A stretch of 14,934 nucleotides of DNA, taken from the NCBI GenBank assembly GCA_020058315.1, contig JAGVEK010000112.1:1-14934 (forward strand). Direction: 5' to 3'. This DNA comes from Candidatus Zixiibacteriota bacterium (GTDB taxonomy: Bacteria > Zixibacteria > MSB-5A5 > WJJR01). Every line of letters starts with the position of its first letter. Positions within the stretch are counted from its first letter, which is position 1. Made by a program: the position numbers and the translations under genes. Of this stretch, positions 1-7,426 are shown piece by piece. The notes beneath the pieces were generated by a model, which had not been told where the DNA came from, ran no database searches, and was given only the letters and a program-made list of their open reading frames with translations.

Positions 1-22
1 GCCACAGTTCGATTTATTGAAC

Positions 23-955
23 ATGAGCATTGATTTCGATTCATCCAAAATAATACTTATTGGTGGCGCACCGCGTTCAGGTACCACGCTCGTCCAAAGA
101 ATTGTTGCATCTCACTCTTTAGTATTTGGTGGGCCGGAGTTTGACCTTGTTCCTTCTGTTATGAAACTAAGAAATATATTCCATGCTTCAGTGGATGCAG
201 GGCGAATCAGCGCGTACCTAAACCACACTGATGTCGATTACATTTTTAGGGAATTTCTGGTCTCTGCTTTTAATATGGCAATGCAGGCCAATCCAAATCG
301 AAAATACCTTTCTGAAAAGACGCCAGCAAATGCAGAAGTGTTTGCTGAAATCGCTGAGGTTCTTCCACGGGCTCAACTGATTTTTGTCATACGAGACCCA
401 AGGGCGATTGTCGCGTCGATGCTCGAGGTTGGCAACCGATTCAGAACAGAAGGGCTCCACCCGGCAGAATTTACTAGGAATGTCCAACGAGCAACCCGAT
501 ATATAAACAGGCTGTGGACCGCCGTCGCAAAGGTAATCGGGAAAGATGGTGTGCATGTGGTTTGCTACGAAGATATCGTGTTACGACCTAATGTATTTAT
601 TCCTGACTTAGCAAAAAATCTTGGGCTCGAATTTGAGGCAGGAATGGTGCAAATAGAGAAGCAGCAAACCATTACAGCAGAATTTAAGAGCGCTGAGCAT
701 CTTTGGTACAGCAAAGAAAGACTTCAGAGTGCAATTGACAACCACTCGCTGGAAAAATGGAAAGGTCAGCTAACAGCTTATGAGCTTTACGTCATTGACA
801 AGAGCTTGCGTCGAATTCCCGGACTTACCGACCGATATCAACTAAGCCAACCTGCCAACCCGATATTTTATGCTATGAACTTTGTAGGCCATATTTTTCT
901 TAATGCAATTGAAATAATTGGAAGAATTGGCAGGAAAATATATGCTCACGTATAG
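23..955 (+). CDS. PAPS-dependent sulfotransferase (Sulfotransfer_3-like)
   Basis: A 310-residue cytoplasmic protein expected to move a sulfuryl group from PAPS to an acceptor, here probably a sugar hydroxyl or amine of the glycan. The 5'-phosphosulfate-binding loop APRSGTT sits near residues 16-22. The 3'-phosphate-binding element is R124-D-P-R followed by S132, the conserved R-x7-S spacing. An SEKTP motif near residues 97-101 is typical of this family. Length is normal. I take the ATG at 23; an in-frame TTG at 17 would add two residues, and neither has a clear ribosome site. The stop lies 2 nt before the aminotransferase ATG, so the genes are probably co-transcribed. The gene is clearly AT-richer (low 40s % GC by eye) than the following genes, suggesting separate acquisition. 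The acceptor cannot be told from sequence. Confidence 0.9.
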   Translation: MSIDFDSSKIILIGGAPRSGTTLVQRIVASHSLVFGGPEFDLVPSVMKLRNIFHASVDAGRISAYLNHTDVDYIFREFLVSAFNMAMQANPNRKYLSEKTPANAEVFAEIAEVLPRAQLIFVIRDPRAIVASMLEVGNRFRTEGLHPAEFTRNVQRATRYINRLWTAVAKVIGKDGVHVVCYEDIVLRPNVFIPDLAKNLGLEFEAGMVQIEKQQTITAEFKSAEHLWYSKERLQSAIDNHSLEKWKGQLTAYELYVIDKSLRRIPGLTDRYQLSQPANPIFYAMNFVGHIFLNAIEIIGRIGRKIYAHV

Positions 956-957
956 AT

Positions 958-2064
958 ATGTCAATGAATATACCGTTCCTAGATATCAAAGCGTCAAATC
1001 TTGAACTCCGAGAACAGCTTCAGGCGGCGTTCGACCGCACCCTCGACTCCGGCTGGTACATTCTTGGCAACGAAGTCAAACAGTTTGAGGAAGAGTTTGC
1101 CGCCTATTGCGAAGCAATACACTGCATCGGCGTTGGCAATGGCCTAGAGGCGTTGCACCTGATATTGCGCGCTTACGGTATTGGCGCCGGTGATGAAGTG
1201 ATCGTGCCGTCCAATACCTATATCGCTACTTGGCTAGCGGCAAGTTATGCAGGCGCAACCCCAGTGCCTGTCGAGCCCGACGCGCGCACCTATAACATCG
1301 ACCCGATGCGTATCGAAGTGGCCGTTACACCTCGCACCAAGGCCATCATCGCGGTGCATTTGTATGGGCAACCTGCTGACATGGACGCAATCAACGCGAT
1401 TGGCAAAAAACATAGCCTCAAGGTGATCGAAGACGCGGCGCAAGGGCACGGTGCGCGGTACAAGGGGCGCCGCGTGGGAAGCTTGGCCGATGCCGCGGGT
1501 TTCAGCTTTTATCCGGGCAAGAATCTTGGCGCCATTGGCGATGGGGGGGCGGTCACTACCAACGATGCCGATCTGGCGGATAAGGTTCGTGTGCTTCGGA
1601 ACTACGGGTCCCGCGTGAAGTATCACAACGAAGTCAATGGGTTCAATTCGCGGCTCGACGAACTTCAGGCCGCACTTTTGCGCGAAAAGCTGAAGAAGCT
1701 GGATGAGTGGAATGCGCGGCGCAAAGCCCTTGCAGCAGAATATTTGCGTCAGTTGGTGGGTACAAAATTTGGTTTGCCATTCGTACCTGAGTGGGCTGAC
1801 CCGGTATGGCACCTGTTCGTGGTGCGTAGTGAACAACGCGATGCCATGCAAACCTACCTTTCCGCTCAAGGCGTCGGCAGCATGATTCACTATCCGATCC
1901 CGCCGCACAGGCAGTCCGCATATTCGGGGTTGGGCTTCCAGCAAGGTAGCCTGCCCGTCGCCGAAGCGATCCACCGCGAAGTGCTTAGCGTGCCGATGGG
2001 CCCGCATCTGTCCTTCGAGCAACAGAAGATGGTTATTGCTGCCCTGCAGACTTTCCAGCCGTGA
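958..2064 (+). CDS. DegT/DnrJ/EryC1/StrS sugar aminotransferase (FdtB/QdtB-like)
   Basis: A 368-residue PLP-dependent aminotransferase of nucleotide-sugar metabolism, fold type I. Visible signatures are GNGLEAL (60-66), VPSNTYIAT (83-91), IEDAAQ with D159 that contacts the PLP ring nitrogen, and FYPGKNLGA with K188 as the Schiff-base lysine, followed by NSRLDELQA (230-238). The overall pattern resembles FdtB/QdtB enzymes, which aminate C3 of dTDP-3-keto-6-deoxyhexoses to give Fuc3N or Qui3N; a WecE-like C4 aminotransferase is the alternative. No isomerase (FdtA/QdtA) or partner N-acetyltransferase of that pathway is in the window, so the sugar is inferred only. The first ATG is used; a second lies two codons on. 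The stop overlaps the next gene's GTG. Confidence 0.93.
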   Translation: MSMNIPFLDIKASNLELREQLQAAFDRTLDSGWYILGNEVKQFEEEFAAYCEAIHCIGVGNGLEALHLILRAYGIGAGDEVIVPSNTYIATWLAASYAGATPVPVEPDARTYNIDPMRIEVAVTPRTKAIIAVHLYGQPADMDAINAIGKKHSLKVIEDAAQGHGARYKGRRVGSLADAAGFSFYPGKNLGAIGDGGAVTTNDADLADKVRVLRNYGSRVKYHNEVNGFNSRLDELQAALLREKLKKLDEWNARRKALAAEYLRQLVGTKFGLPFVPEWADPVWHLFVVRSEQRDAMQTYLSAQGVGSMIHYPIPPHRQSAYSGLGFQQGSLPVAEAIHREVLSVPMGPHLSFEQQKMVIAALQTFQP

Positions 2065-3509
2065 CCGCGTACCGCCAAGTCTTTCGTTCCAGCGCCATTC
2101 TTGGCGGGGCATCGGTGATCAATGTCGTTATCGGCATCATCAAGGTGAAGGTGCTGGCTGTACTGCTCGGTCCCTTGGGTGTTGGTTTGCTGGGCATCTA
2201 TCAGAACATTATGAATGTAGCCTCTTCCTTGGCTGGCTGCGGTTTGGCCGACAGTGGGGTCAGGCAGCTTGCCGCTGCGCAAGAGGATGCAGTGACGTTG
2301 GCCTTGGTGCGCAAGGCACTTTTTTGCGCCAACCTTCTGTTAGGTTTGACGGGGATGGTGCTGCTCTGGCTGTTGCGCGAGCCGGTTGCGCAATGGGTGT
2401 TTGGCAATACAGAACGCGGGACCGCAGTCGGCTATTTGGGTATTGGTGTGTTGCTTACCTTGCTCGCTGGTTCTCAAACCGGATTGCTGCAGGGAATGCG
2501 CCGCATTGGCGATCTGGCCCGCGTGCAAGTGCTGAGCGCCTTTGCCGGCGCGGTGACGGGCATCGTTGCGGTTTGGCTTTGGGGGCTTGAAGGCATGCTG
2601 GCATTCATCCTTGCGGGGCCGGCGGCAAGTGTGCTGGTGGCGGCCTGGTATGCAAAGCGTTTGCCCCGCCCCGAGGCAGGACATGATTGGGCTGAACTGC
2701 ACCGGCAGTGGCAGGCAATGTTCTCGCTGGGCATACCGCTGATGGCTGCTGGGCTGCTGACGCTGGGCGTCCAGTTGGCCAGTCGAGCCTTGGTTTTGCA
2801 GAACCTTGGCCTGGAAGCGAGTGGCTATTTTCAGGCCGCCTGGGTTATTTCCATGAGCTATCTGGGCTTTGTGCTGAACGCGATGGGGGCTGACTATTAT
2901 CCGAGGCTTACCGGTGTGATTCATGACCGTGAGCAGGCAATCAGGATGGTCAACGAACAGACCGAAATGCTTCTCCTCCTCGCGGGGCCGGTGCTGCTGG
3001 CCATGATGACACTTGCCCCTTGGGTCATTGAGGTGCTCTATTCCAAGAGCTTCGCATCCGCGACCGCAATCCTGCGCTGGCAGGTGATGGGCGACATCGT
3101 TAAAGTGATGACTTGGCCGATGGGCTTTGTCGTACTGGCACAAGGACGCGGCCTTGTGTTTATTGGTACCCAGCTAAATTGGAATGTGGTCTATCTGGGC
3201 TTTTTGTGGTTTGGTTTGCCTGAACTGGGGTTAAATGCAATAGGAGTGGGTTTTTTTCTGGCCTACCTTGCGCAAGTGGTGGTCGTGCGCGGTGTGGCAG
3301 GCAGATTGATTGCATTCAAGGCGGATGCGCGTAATCTAAAATTGTTCGCTGCCTTGTTGCTCGCTGCCGGCTTGATACATGCCACCACCCTCTTTTCGGA
3401 GTATTTGTCTTATGGGGTTGGGGTACTGCTAACTGCCGTGATGGCAAATTACAGCGTGCGTCGATTGAACAAGCTGACGAATCTGATGGGATTGATAAGG
3501 CGAAACTAG
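2061..3509 (+). CDS. wzx: Wzx-like polysaccharide flippase (O-antigen translocase)
   Basis: A 482-residue integral inner-membrane protein of the polysaccharide transport (PST/MOP) superfamily, expected to flip the undecaprenyl-pyrophosphate-linked repeat unit to the periplasmic face. It is hydrophobic almost throughout, consistent with 12-14 membrane helices. The N-terminal stretch with LGPLGVGLLGIYQ (about 36-48) matches the O-antigen translocase type. The GTG start shares GTGA with the stop of the aminotransferase; no Shine-Dalgarno sequence is visible, so translational coupling is likely. An aminotransferase followed by a flippase recalls the wecE-wzxE order of enterobacterial common antigen loci. 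Substrate is unknown. The gene ends at the roughly 300-bp gap that separates the two halves of the locus. Confidence 0.9.
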   Translation: MTAYRQVFRSSAILGGASVINVVIGIIKVKVLAVLLGPLGVGLLGIYQNIMNVASSLAGCGLADSGVRQLAAAQEDAVTLALVRKALFCANLLLGLTGMVLLWLLREPVAQWVFGNTERGTAVGYLGIGVLLTLLAGSQTGLLQGMRRIGDLARVQVLSAFAGAVTGIVAVWLWGLEGMLAFILAGPAASVLVAAWYAKRLPRPEAGHDWAELHRQWQAMFSLGIPLMAAGLLTLGVQLASRALVLQNLGLEASGYFQAAWVISMSYLGFVLNAMGADYYPRLTGVIHDREQAIRMVNEQTEMLLLLAGPVLLAMMTLAPWVIEVLYSKSFASATAILRWQVMGDIVKVMTWPMGFVVLAQGRGLVFIGTQLNWNVVYLGFLWFGLPELGLNAIGVGFFLAYLAQVVVVRGVAGRLIAFKADARNLKLFAALLLAAGLIHATTLFSEYLSYGVGVLLTAVMANYSVRRLNKLTNLMGLIRRN

Positions 3510-3810
3510 GCTGATGTCATCGCAAGAGCATTCAATTCGAAGAATGGATGGAGCAGAAGTAGTGAATTCTATTCGCGCAAATATATTCTTGACTAACTAA
3601 GCGCCTCGGTTCGGGTGGTCGTCAACAATGAAGAAACCAAGACTCAAGTTCTGATTCTTGAAAGCCGCCAAGATCAGTCAATCTGATCATGGGTTCAGTT
3701 GGGGGTAACGGGACGGTGGTTGTTGAATGGCCCACAGGACGAATCTGACAGTGCTGTTAGGCCGTTTGGCTGGGCTTAGCCGAAAGTGCTGATGAAAATT
3801 GGAGTGTGGC
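3510..3810. other. intergenic region without a convincing gene
   Basis: About 300 bp between the flippase stop and the GTG of the next gene. It holds a 28-codon frame (ATG 3514 to TAA 3598-3600) beginning 4 nt after the flippase stop, which may be a gene stub or chance. It also holds an inverted repeat at 3672-3688 and a weak promoter-like pair at 3658-3687. No frame is long enough to be a recognisable gene on either strand. The region marks the boundary between two modules of the cluster. Confidence 0.6.
3658..3688 (+). promoter_or_regulatory. weak sigma70-like promoter with overlapping inverted repeat
   Basis: TTGAAA (3658-3663) and TCTGAT (3682-3687) are separated by 18 bp and match consensus at 5/6 and 4/6. 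An inverted repeat, GATCAG (3672-3677) and CTGATC (3683-3688) around a 5-nt spacer, covers the spacer and the -10 hexamer, an arrangement that could serve as an operator. It lies about 120 nt upstream of the GT2 gene, in the only sizeable gap in the first half of the window. Hexamer matches of this quality occur by chance. Confidence 0.2.
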
Positions 3811-4788
3811 GTGATTGAGTCAGAAAGGCCGCTGATTACCGTGATTGTCGGCTGCTACAACCACGCCCAATACGTTGAGCAATGTCTCGATTCGGTGCGG
3901 CGTCAGACCTACGCGAACGTGCAGCTAGTTGTGTTCGACGATGGCTCGACCGACGACTCGGTGCAGGTGATCGAGCGCTGGATAGCCGCGCATGGCGCGC
4001 ATTGCACCTTCATCCGCGATGGCGACAACCTTGGCCTGTGCCAGAGATTGAACCAGGCGCTGTTGATCGCGGCGGGCGAATATGTCGCCATGACAGCAGC
4101 GGACGACCTTTGGCTACCGGAAAAACTCGAGCGGCAGGTTGCGATACTGCAGGCGGCTCCGGAGCACGTCGCTCTCGTCTACAGCGACGCATACCAGATG
4201 GATGCACAGGGCGCAGATCTCCGGCGGACCTACCTCGAGCATTGCCAGGCGGTACCTGCGCCAGAGGGGAATGTTTTTCGAAAGCTTCTCGAGGGCAATT
4301 TCGTCCTGGCGCAAACTGCGCTATGGAGACGGACGTGCTACGAGAAAGTCGGTCTCTACGACGAGAGCATATCAACAGAGGACTGGGACATGTGGCTGCG
4401 TGTTAGCGCGCGATTCTCGTTCGTCTTCTCTCCCTACGTATCGGCAAAATACAGGATCGTTCAGACGTCGCTATGGCATGAGTTGAACTCACGACCCGAG
4501 GGGCGTCGCAAGCTGTACAGCTCGTACTTCCGAATCTATCGAAAGAGTCTGAGACTCGCCGGTGACGACGCGATAGCACGCAAGCTGTCGCTGGACGGGC
4601 TGCATGCCGCGGCGATCAACATGTACAAGTCCGGGTGCGACGATGCGAGCGCCGCAATCCTGGAGGCTTGGCATTTGGCGCCTCGCCTCAAGACTCTTCT
4701 TTTCGGTTTGGCGGCCATGACGGGAATCCGATACGAATCGTTAAAGAGTCTCGTGCGCTCGTTCAGGTCTTGCCGGAAGCCCGCATGA
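3811..4788 (+). CDS. family 2 glycosyltransferase (GT-A fold)
   Basis: A 325-residue inverting glycosyltransferase that would add one sugar from a nucleotide-sugar donor to the lipid-linked repeat unit at the inner face of the membrane. The N-terminal GT2 domain shows ITVIVGCYNH (9-18), VVFDDGSTDDS (40-50), the metal-binding ADD (97-99) within TAADDLWLPEKL, and the candidate catalytic-base pair E190-D191 in STEDWDMWL. The C-terminal part is helical without clear membrane segments. The GTG at 3811 is preferred because GGAG (3801-3804) lies 6 nt upstream; an in-frame TTG at 3799 would overlap that site. The end shares ATGA with the following gene. Donor and acceptor cannot be assigned. Confidence 0.93.
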   Translation: MIESERPLITVIVGCYNHAQYVEQCLDSVRRQTYANVQLVVFDDGSTDDSVQVIERWIAAHGAHCTFIRDGDNLGLCQRLNQALLIAAGEYVAMTAADDLWLPEKLERQVAILQAAPEHVALVYSDAYQMDAQGADLRRTYLEHCQAVPAPEGNVFRKLLEGNFVLAQTALWRRTCYEKVGLYDESISTEDWDMWLRVSARFSFVFSPYVSAKYRIVQTSLWHELNSRPEGRRKLYSSYFRIYRKSLRLAGDDAIARKLSLDGLHAAAINMYKSGCDDASAAILEAWHLAPRLKTLLFGLAAMTGIRYESLKSLVRSFRSCRKPA

Positions 4789-5936
4789 TCCTCGTCTGCG
4801 ACCCTTTGAGCACGGGCTTTGTGCACGCCACAGTCAACGCGGCACTGCTGGCAGGCCTGCGGCTTGCATTTCCTAGCGAAACGATATTGTTCCTCGCCGA
4901 ACAGGGCCAGTCGGGTAATGTCGCAGGAATCCTGCAGCAGCACCGCGTGGCCGGCATTGATCTCGAGGAAATCCAGGTTCCGTTGTACGGCACCCCGTAT
5001 CTCCACCGAGCCCTCGACGACTTGCGGTTGATCGGGATGATCGCTGCGCGTTCCCGGCAGCTCGGCGTGCGTGCTGCGATCTTCAGTTCGGTCAACAGCA
5101 CGGTGCTGATCGGCCTCAAGCTGAAGATCGGCGTATTTGCTCCGGCGAAGGTCTTCGCGATCCCGCACGCCATCCTGGAAACCATCCTGTCCAGGCCGTC
5201 CTTGCGGCCGGCGAAGTTTTTCTTCTGGTTCGGCTTTGCCTTGCGCGGGTGGCATCCACGGGGTCTGCGATACTTGATCCTCGGCGACTCGATCAAGGCG
5301 CAGCTGGAAGCTGCGCTGCCGCGCCTTGCGGGGTATCTGGACGCGATCCACATGCCGTATTTCTTCCATGCAGTGACGGAGGAGCCGCGCATGCCGGGGG
5401 CGGGAGCTCCGATACGCTTTGGGTTCTTCGGGCTCGCTTCACGCTCCAAGGGCGGGGAGCAGTTCTTTGCGATGGCCCGAGAACTCTCCGCGCGTGCGGA
5501 GTTCGTGCTGATCGGCCACCTGCCCGAGGCTGCCCATAAAGATCTGACTGATACACATTCAGGCGTCTTGCCCTCCGAGGCCCCGTTAAGCCGTGCCGAA
5601 ATGGACGAACTGGCGCTGTCCATCGACTACGCTTTGATACTCATCGACCCCATGACCTATCGACTGACTGCCAGCGCGACCTTCTACGATGCGCTGTGCT
5701 ATTCAAAACCAATGATTGCGCTGCGCTCACCCTATGTCGAACACCATTTCGAGCGGCTCGGCGATATCGGCTATCTTTGCGACGATCACGACGAAATCCG
5801 CCGGACGGTGCAACGCATCCTAGATGCGCCGCCCGTCGAGCGCTATGCCGCACAATTGAGAACTTTGCGTGAACGTCGATCTATGTTCGGAATCGAGCGC
5901 TTGGCCGGCCTACTCACCGCTCATGTCGGTCGTTGA
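4785..5936 (+). CDS. putative GT-B fold glycosyltransferase (GT4-like)
   Basis: A 383-residue cytoplasmic protein. The N-terminal half looks like an acceptor-binding Rossmann domain. The C-terminal half reads as a GT4-type donor domain: a FGFFGLASRSKGG stretch (212-224), VLIGHLP (241-247), and a donor-site segment ending ATFYDALCYSKPMIAL (about 297-312). The usual E-x7-E is not evident; D303 sits where a glutamate is often found. It is probably a divergent glycosyltransferase, but activity is inferred. The ATG at 4785 overlaps the GT2 stop as ATGA, with GGAAG 5 nt upstream. The open frame extends further 5', but that extension lies inside the GT2 gene and is not family-like. Confidence 0.8.
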   Translation: MILVCDPLSTGFVHATVNAALLAGLRLAFPSETILFLAEQGQSGNVAGILQQHRVAGIDLEEIQVPLYGTPYLHRALDDLRLIGMIAARSRQLGVRAAIFSSVNSTVLIGLKLKIGVFAPAKVFAIPHAILETILSRPSLRPAKFFFWFGFALRGWHPRGLRYLILGDSIKAQLEAALPRLAGYLDAIHMPYFFHAVTEEPRMPGAGAPIRFGFFGLASRSKGGEQFFAMARELSARAEFVLIGHLPEAAHKDLTDTHSGVLPSEAPLSRAEMDELALSIDYALILIDPMTYRLTASATFYDALCYSKPMIALRSPYVEHHFERLGDIGYLCDDHDEIRRTVQRILDAPPVERYAAQLRTLRERRSMFGIERLAGLLTAHVGR

Positions 5937-5981
5937 GCGAGCATATTTCAACCCGCGATGCGTGAATTTCGGAGATCGGCA

Positions 5982-6512
5982 ATGGGCATGCTCTATGGCG
6001 CAATGATGTATGTCACAAACCGCGTGGTGGCCAGTGTGCCGGTCTATGCGCTACGCAAGGCCTATTACACCAATGTCATGGGAATCAGTATCGGGCCGGG
6101 AAGCTGGGTGGCCATGAACGTCTGGTTCGATGATCGCGGCAAGGTGACTGTCGGTCGGAATTCATTCATCAATATGCGCTGCCGGCTCGACGGCCGCGGC
6201 GGGATCGAGATCGGGGACAACGTATCGATATCGGCGGAGACGTGCATACTCACCGCGGACCACGACCTGCAATCGGCGGATCTTGCGGGGCGCCATGCCG
6301 GCGTGACGATCCAGGATTACGTCTTCATCGGCACGCGCGCCCTGATACTTCCGGGTGTAACGCTCGGTCGTGGCAGCGTGGTGGCCGCCGGCGCGGTTGT
6401 CAGCCGGGATGTACCGGAGTTCACGATCGTTGCAGGGAATCCGGCGCGACATATCGGCGAGCGCAATCGCGATCTTACTTACGAGATCGATTACGCCCCG
6501 TGGTTCCTTTGA
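5982..6512 (+). CDS. hexapeptide-repeat (left-handed beta-helix) acyltransferase
   Basis: A 176-residue enzyme of the LbetaH family, resembling the WcaF/maltose O-acetyltransferase type, that probably acetylates a sugar hydroxyl of the glycan using acetyl-CoA. Hexapeptide turns run through IGPGSWV, VGRNSFI, IGDNVSI, IGTRALI and LGRGSVV. The candidate catalytic histidine is H94 in ILTADHD, and AGNPARHIG near the C-terminus is the usual closing motif. Such enzymes are trimers. ATG 5982 is chosen because GGAGA (5971-5975) is 6 nt upstream; ATG 5958 adds eight residues without a ribosome site. It starts 45 nt after the GT-B gene. It does not look like an FdtC-type N-acetyltransferase, so I favour an O-acetyl decoration, though this is uncertain. 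Confidence 0.9.
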   Translation: MGMLYGAMMYVTNRVVASVPVYALRKAYYTNVMGISIGPGSWVAMNVWFDDRGKVTVGRNSFINMRCRLDGRGGIEIGDNVSISAETCILTADHDLQSADLAGRHAGVTIQDYVFIGTRALILPGVTLGRGSVVAAGAVVSRDVPEFTIVAGNPARHIGERNRDLTYEIDYAPWFL

Positions 6513-6519
6513 GTTCCTC

Positions 6520-7326
6520 ATGAGACGGCCCACGCCATCGGTCGACTGGCCGGATTCCTGGTCCATGAGTCACGGTTTCGATTGCGAGGAGATGTTCTCC
6601 GCGCGGCCACAGTCGGGCTATGCGCAGGGCTATGCCATACGTCGACGATTGGTGATCGAGCTTGCACAGTCGGTGGCCGGGCGCGGCGCCACGGTGCTCG
6701 ACATCGGCGCCGCGCAGGGGAATTTTTCGCTGGCGTTCGCGGAGCGTGGATTCGACGTCACCTGGAACGACTTGCGCGGGGAACTCGCCGGATACGTGGC
6801 CCTGAAGCACGAAACCGGAAAGATCGCCTACGCGCCGGGCAACATTTTCAAGCTCGAGTTCGCGCACACCTTCGACTTGGTGCTGATGACCGAAGTCATC
6901 GAGCATGTCGCTCATCCGGATCTTTTTTTGGCGCGCGCGGCGGCGTTCCTGCGTCCCGGCGGGCATATCGTGCTGACCACACCGAACGGCCAGTTTGTGC
7001 GTAACCGCCTGCCGAAGTTCTCCGACTGCCCGGACCCGTCCGTGTTCGAGTCGGAGCAGTTCAAGCCAGACGGCGACGGCCACATCTTCCTGCTGTACGA
7101 AAACGAGTTGCGCGACATGGCTGAGGCGGCGGGCTTGCAGGTGGCCGACTTCCGCTTTTTTGCCAATCCGTTTACCAGCGGTCGGTTCAAGAGCGAGTGG
7201 CTCGTTTCACGAATGCCCCAAGCATTGGTCCGGGCCGGGGAAGTCATTGGGCGGATGCTGCCCGTTGCGCTGCAACGCCGGTTGCATACCCAGTTTGTCG
7301 CAGTGCTCCGGAAACCCAGCGGCTGA
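6520..7326 (+). CDS. class I SAM-dependent methyltransferase
   Basis: A 268-residue methyltransferase of the UbiG/Methyltransf_11/23 type. SAM-binding motif I is VLDIGAAQG (59-67). A later FDLVLMTEVIEHVAHPDLF stretch and LRPGGHIVLTTPNG give the post-I/II and III motifs of this family. Within a glycan cluster the likely substrate is a sugar hydroxyl of the repeat unit, a sugar nucleotide or a chain end. The ATG at 6520 lies 7 nt past the acyltransferase stop with no strong ribosome site; an ATG at 6565 is a possible shorter start. A longer open frame reaches back into the acyltransferase gene but is unlikely to be translated. The stop is followed at once by a strong hairpin. Confidence 0.88.
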   Translation: MRRPTPSVDWPDSWSMSHGFDCEEMFSARPQSGYAQGYAIRRRLVIELAQSVAGRGATVLDIGAAQGNFSLAFAERGFDVTWNDLRGELAGYVALKHETGKIAYAPGNIFKLEFAHTFDLVLMTEVIEHVAHPDLFLARAAAFLRPGGHIVLTTPNGQFVRNRLPKFSDCPDPSVFESEQFKPDGDGHIFLLYENELRDMAEAAGLQVADFRFFANPFTSGRFKSEWLVSRMPQALVRAGEVIGRMLPVALQRRLHTQFVAVLRKPSG

Positions 7327-7352
7327 GGCGTGGCGGGCTGCCCGCCGCCTTT
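7326..7352 (+). terminator. GC-rich hairpin after the first methyltransferase, possible terminator
   Basis: GGCGGG (7332-7337) and CCCGCC (7341-7346) pair around a 3-nt loop, and AGGC (7326-7329) can pair with GCCT (7347-7350) after a 2-nt bulge. The stem begins on the last base of the stop codon. Only TTT follows, so intrinsic termination would be weak; attenuation or RNA stabilisation are alternatives. Confidence 0.35.
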
Positions 7353-7360
7353 GGTAAAAT
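7352..7360 (+). promoter_or_regulatory. candidate extended -10 promoter element
   Basis: TGGTAAAAT is an extended -10 (TGN followed by TAAAAT, 5/6 to consensus) placed just after the hairpin and about 65 nt before the GTG of the next methyltransferase. No -35 hexamer is present at the right distance because that region is the GC-rich stem. A hairpin followed by a promoter would split the cluster into two transcription units here. Confidence 0.3.
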
Positions 7361-7426
7361 TCGCTTCGATGACCGATTTTTCATCAGACTTATTCCGACT
7401 TGCGATTCAACAGGGGCAATGGCGCC

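Noticed and set aside
1234..2112. Long antisense open frame opposite the aminotransferase
   Set aside because: It lies wholly opposite a well-supported gene, its translation has no recognisable motif, and such shadows are expected in GC-rich coding DNA.
3799..3810. TTG 3799 as the GT2 start
   Set aside because: The Shine-Dalgarno sequence at 3801-3804 falls inside that extension and is well spaced for GTG 3811.
3792..3818. ATG 3792 as a start upstream of the GT2 gene
   Set aside because: It is in another frame and stops after eight codons; the GGAG site instead serves GTG 3811.
4536..5623. Overlapping antisense open frames opposite the GT2 and GT-B genes
   Set aside because: Composition is arginine/glutamine/proline-rich without domain signatures; the + strand genes account for the region.
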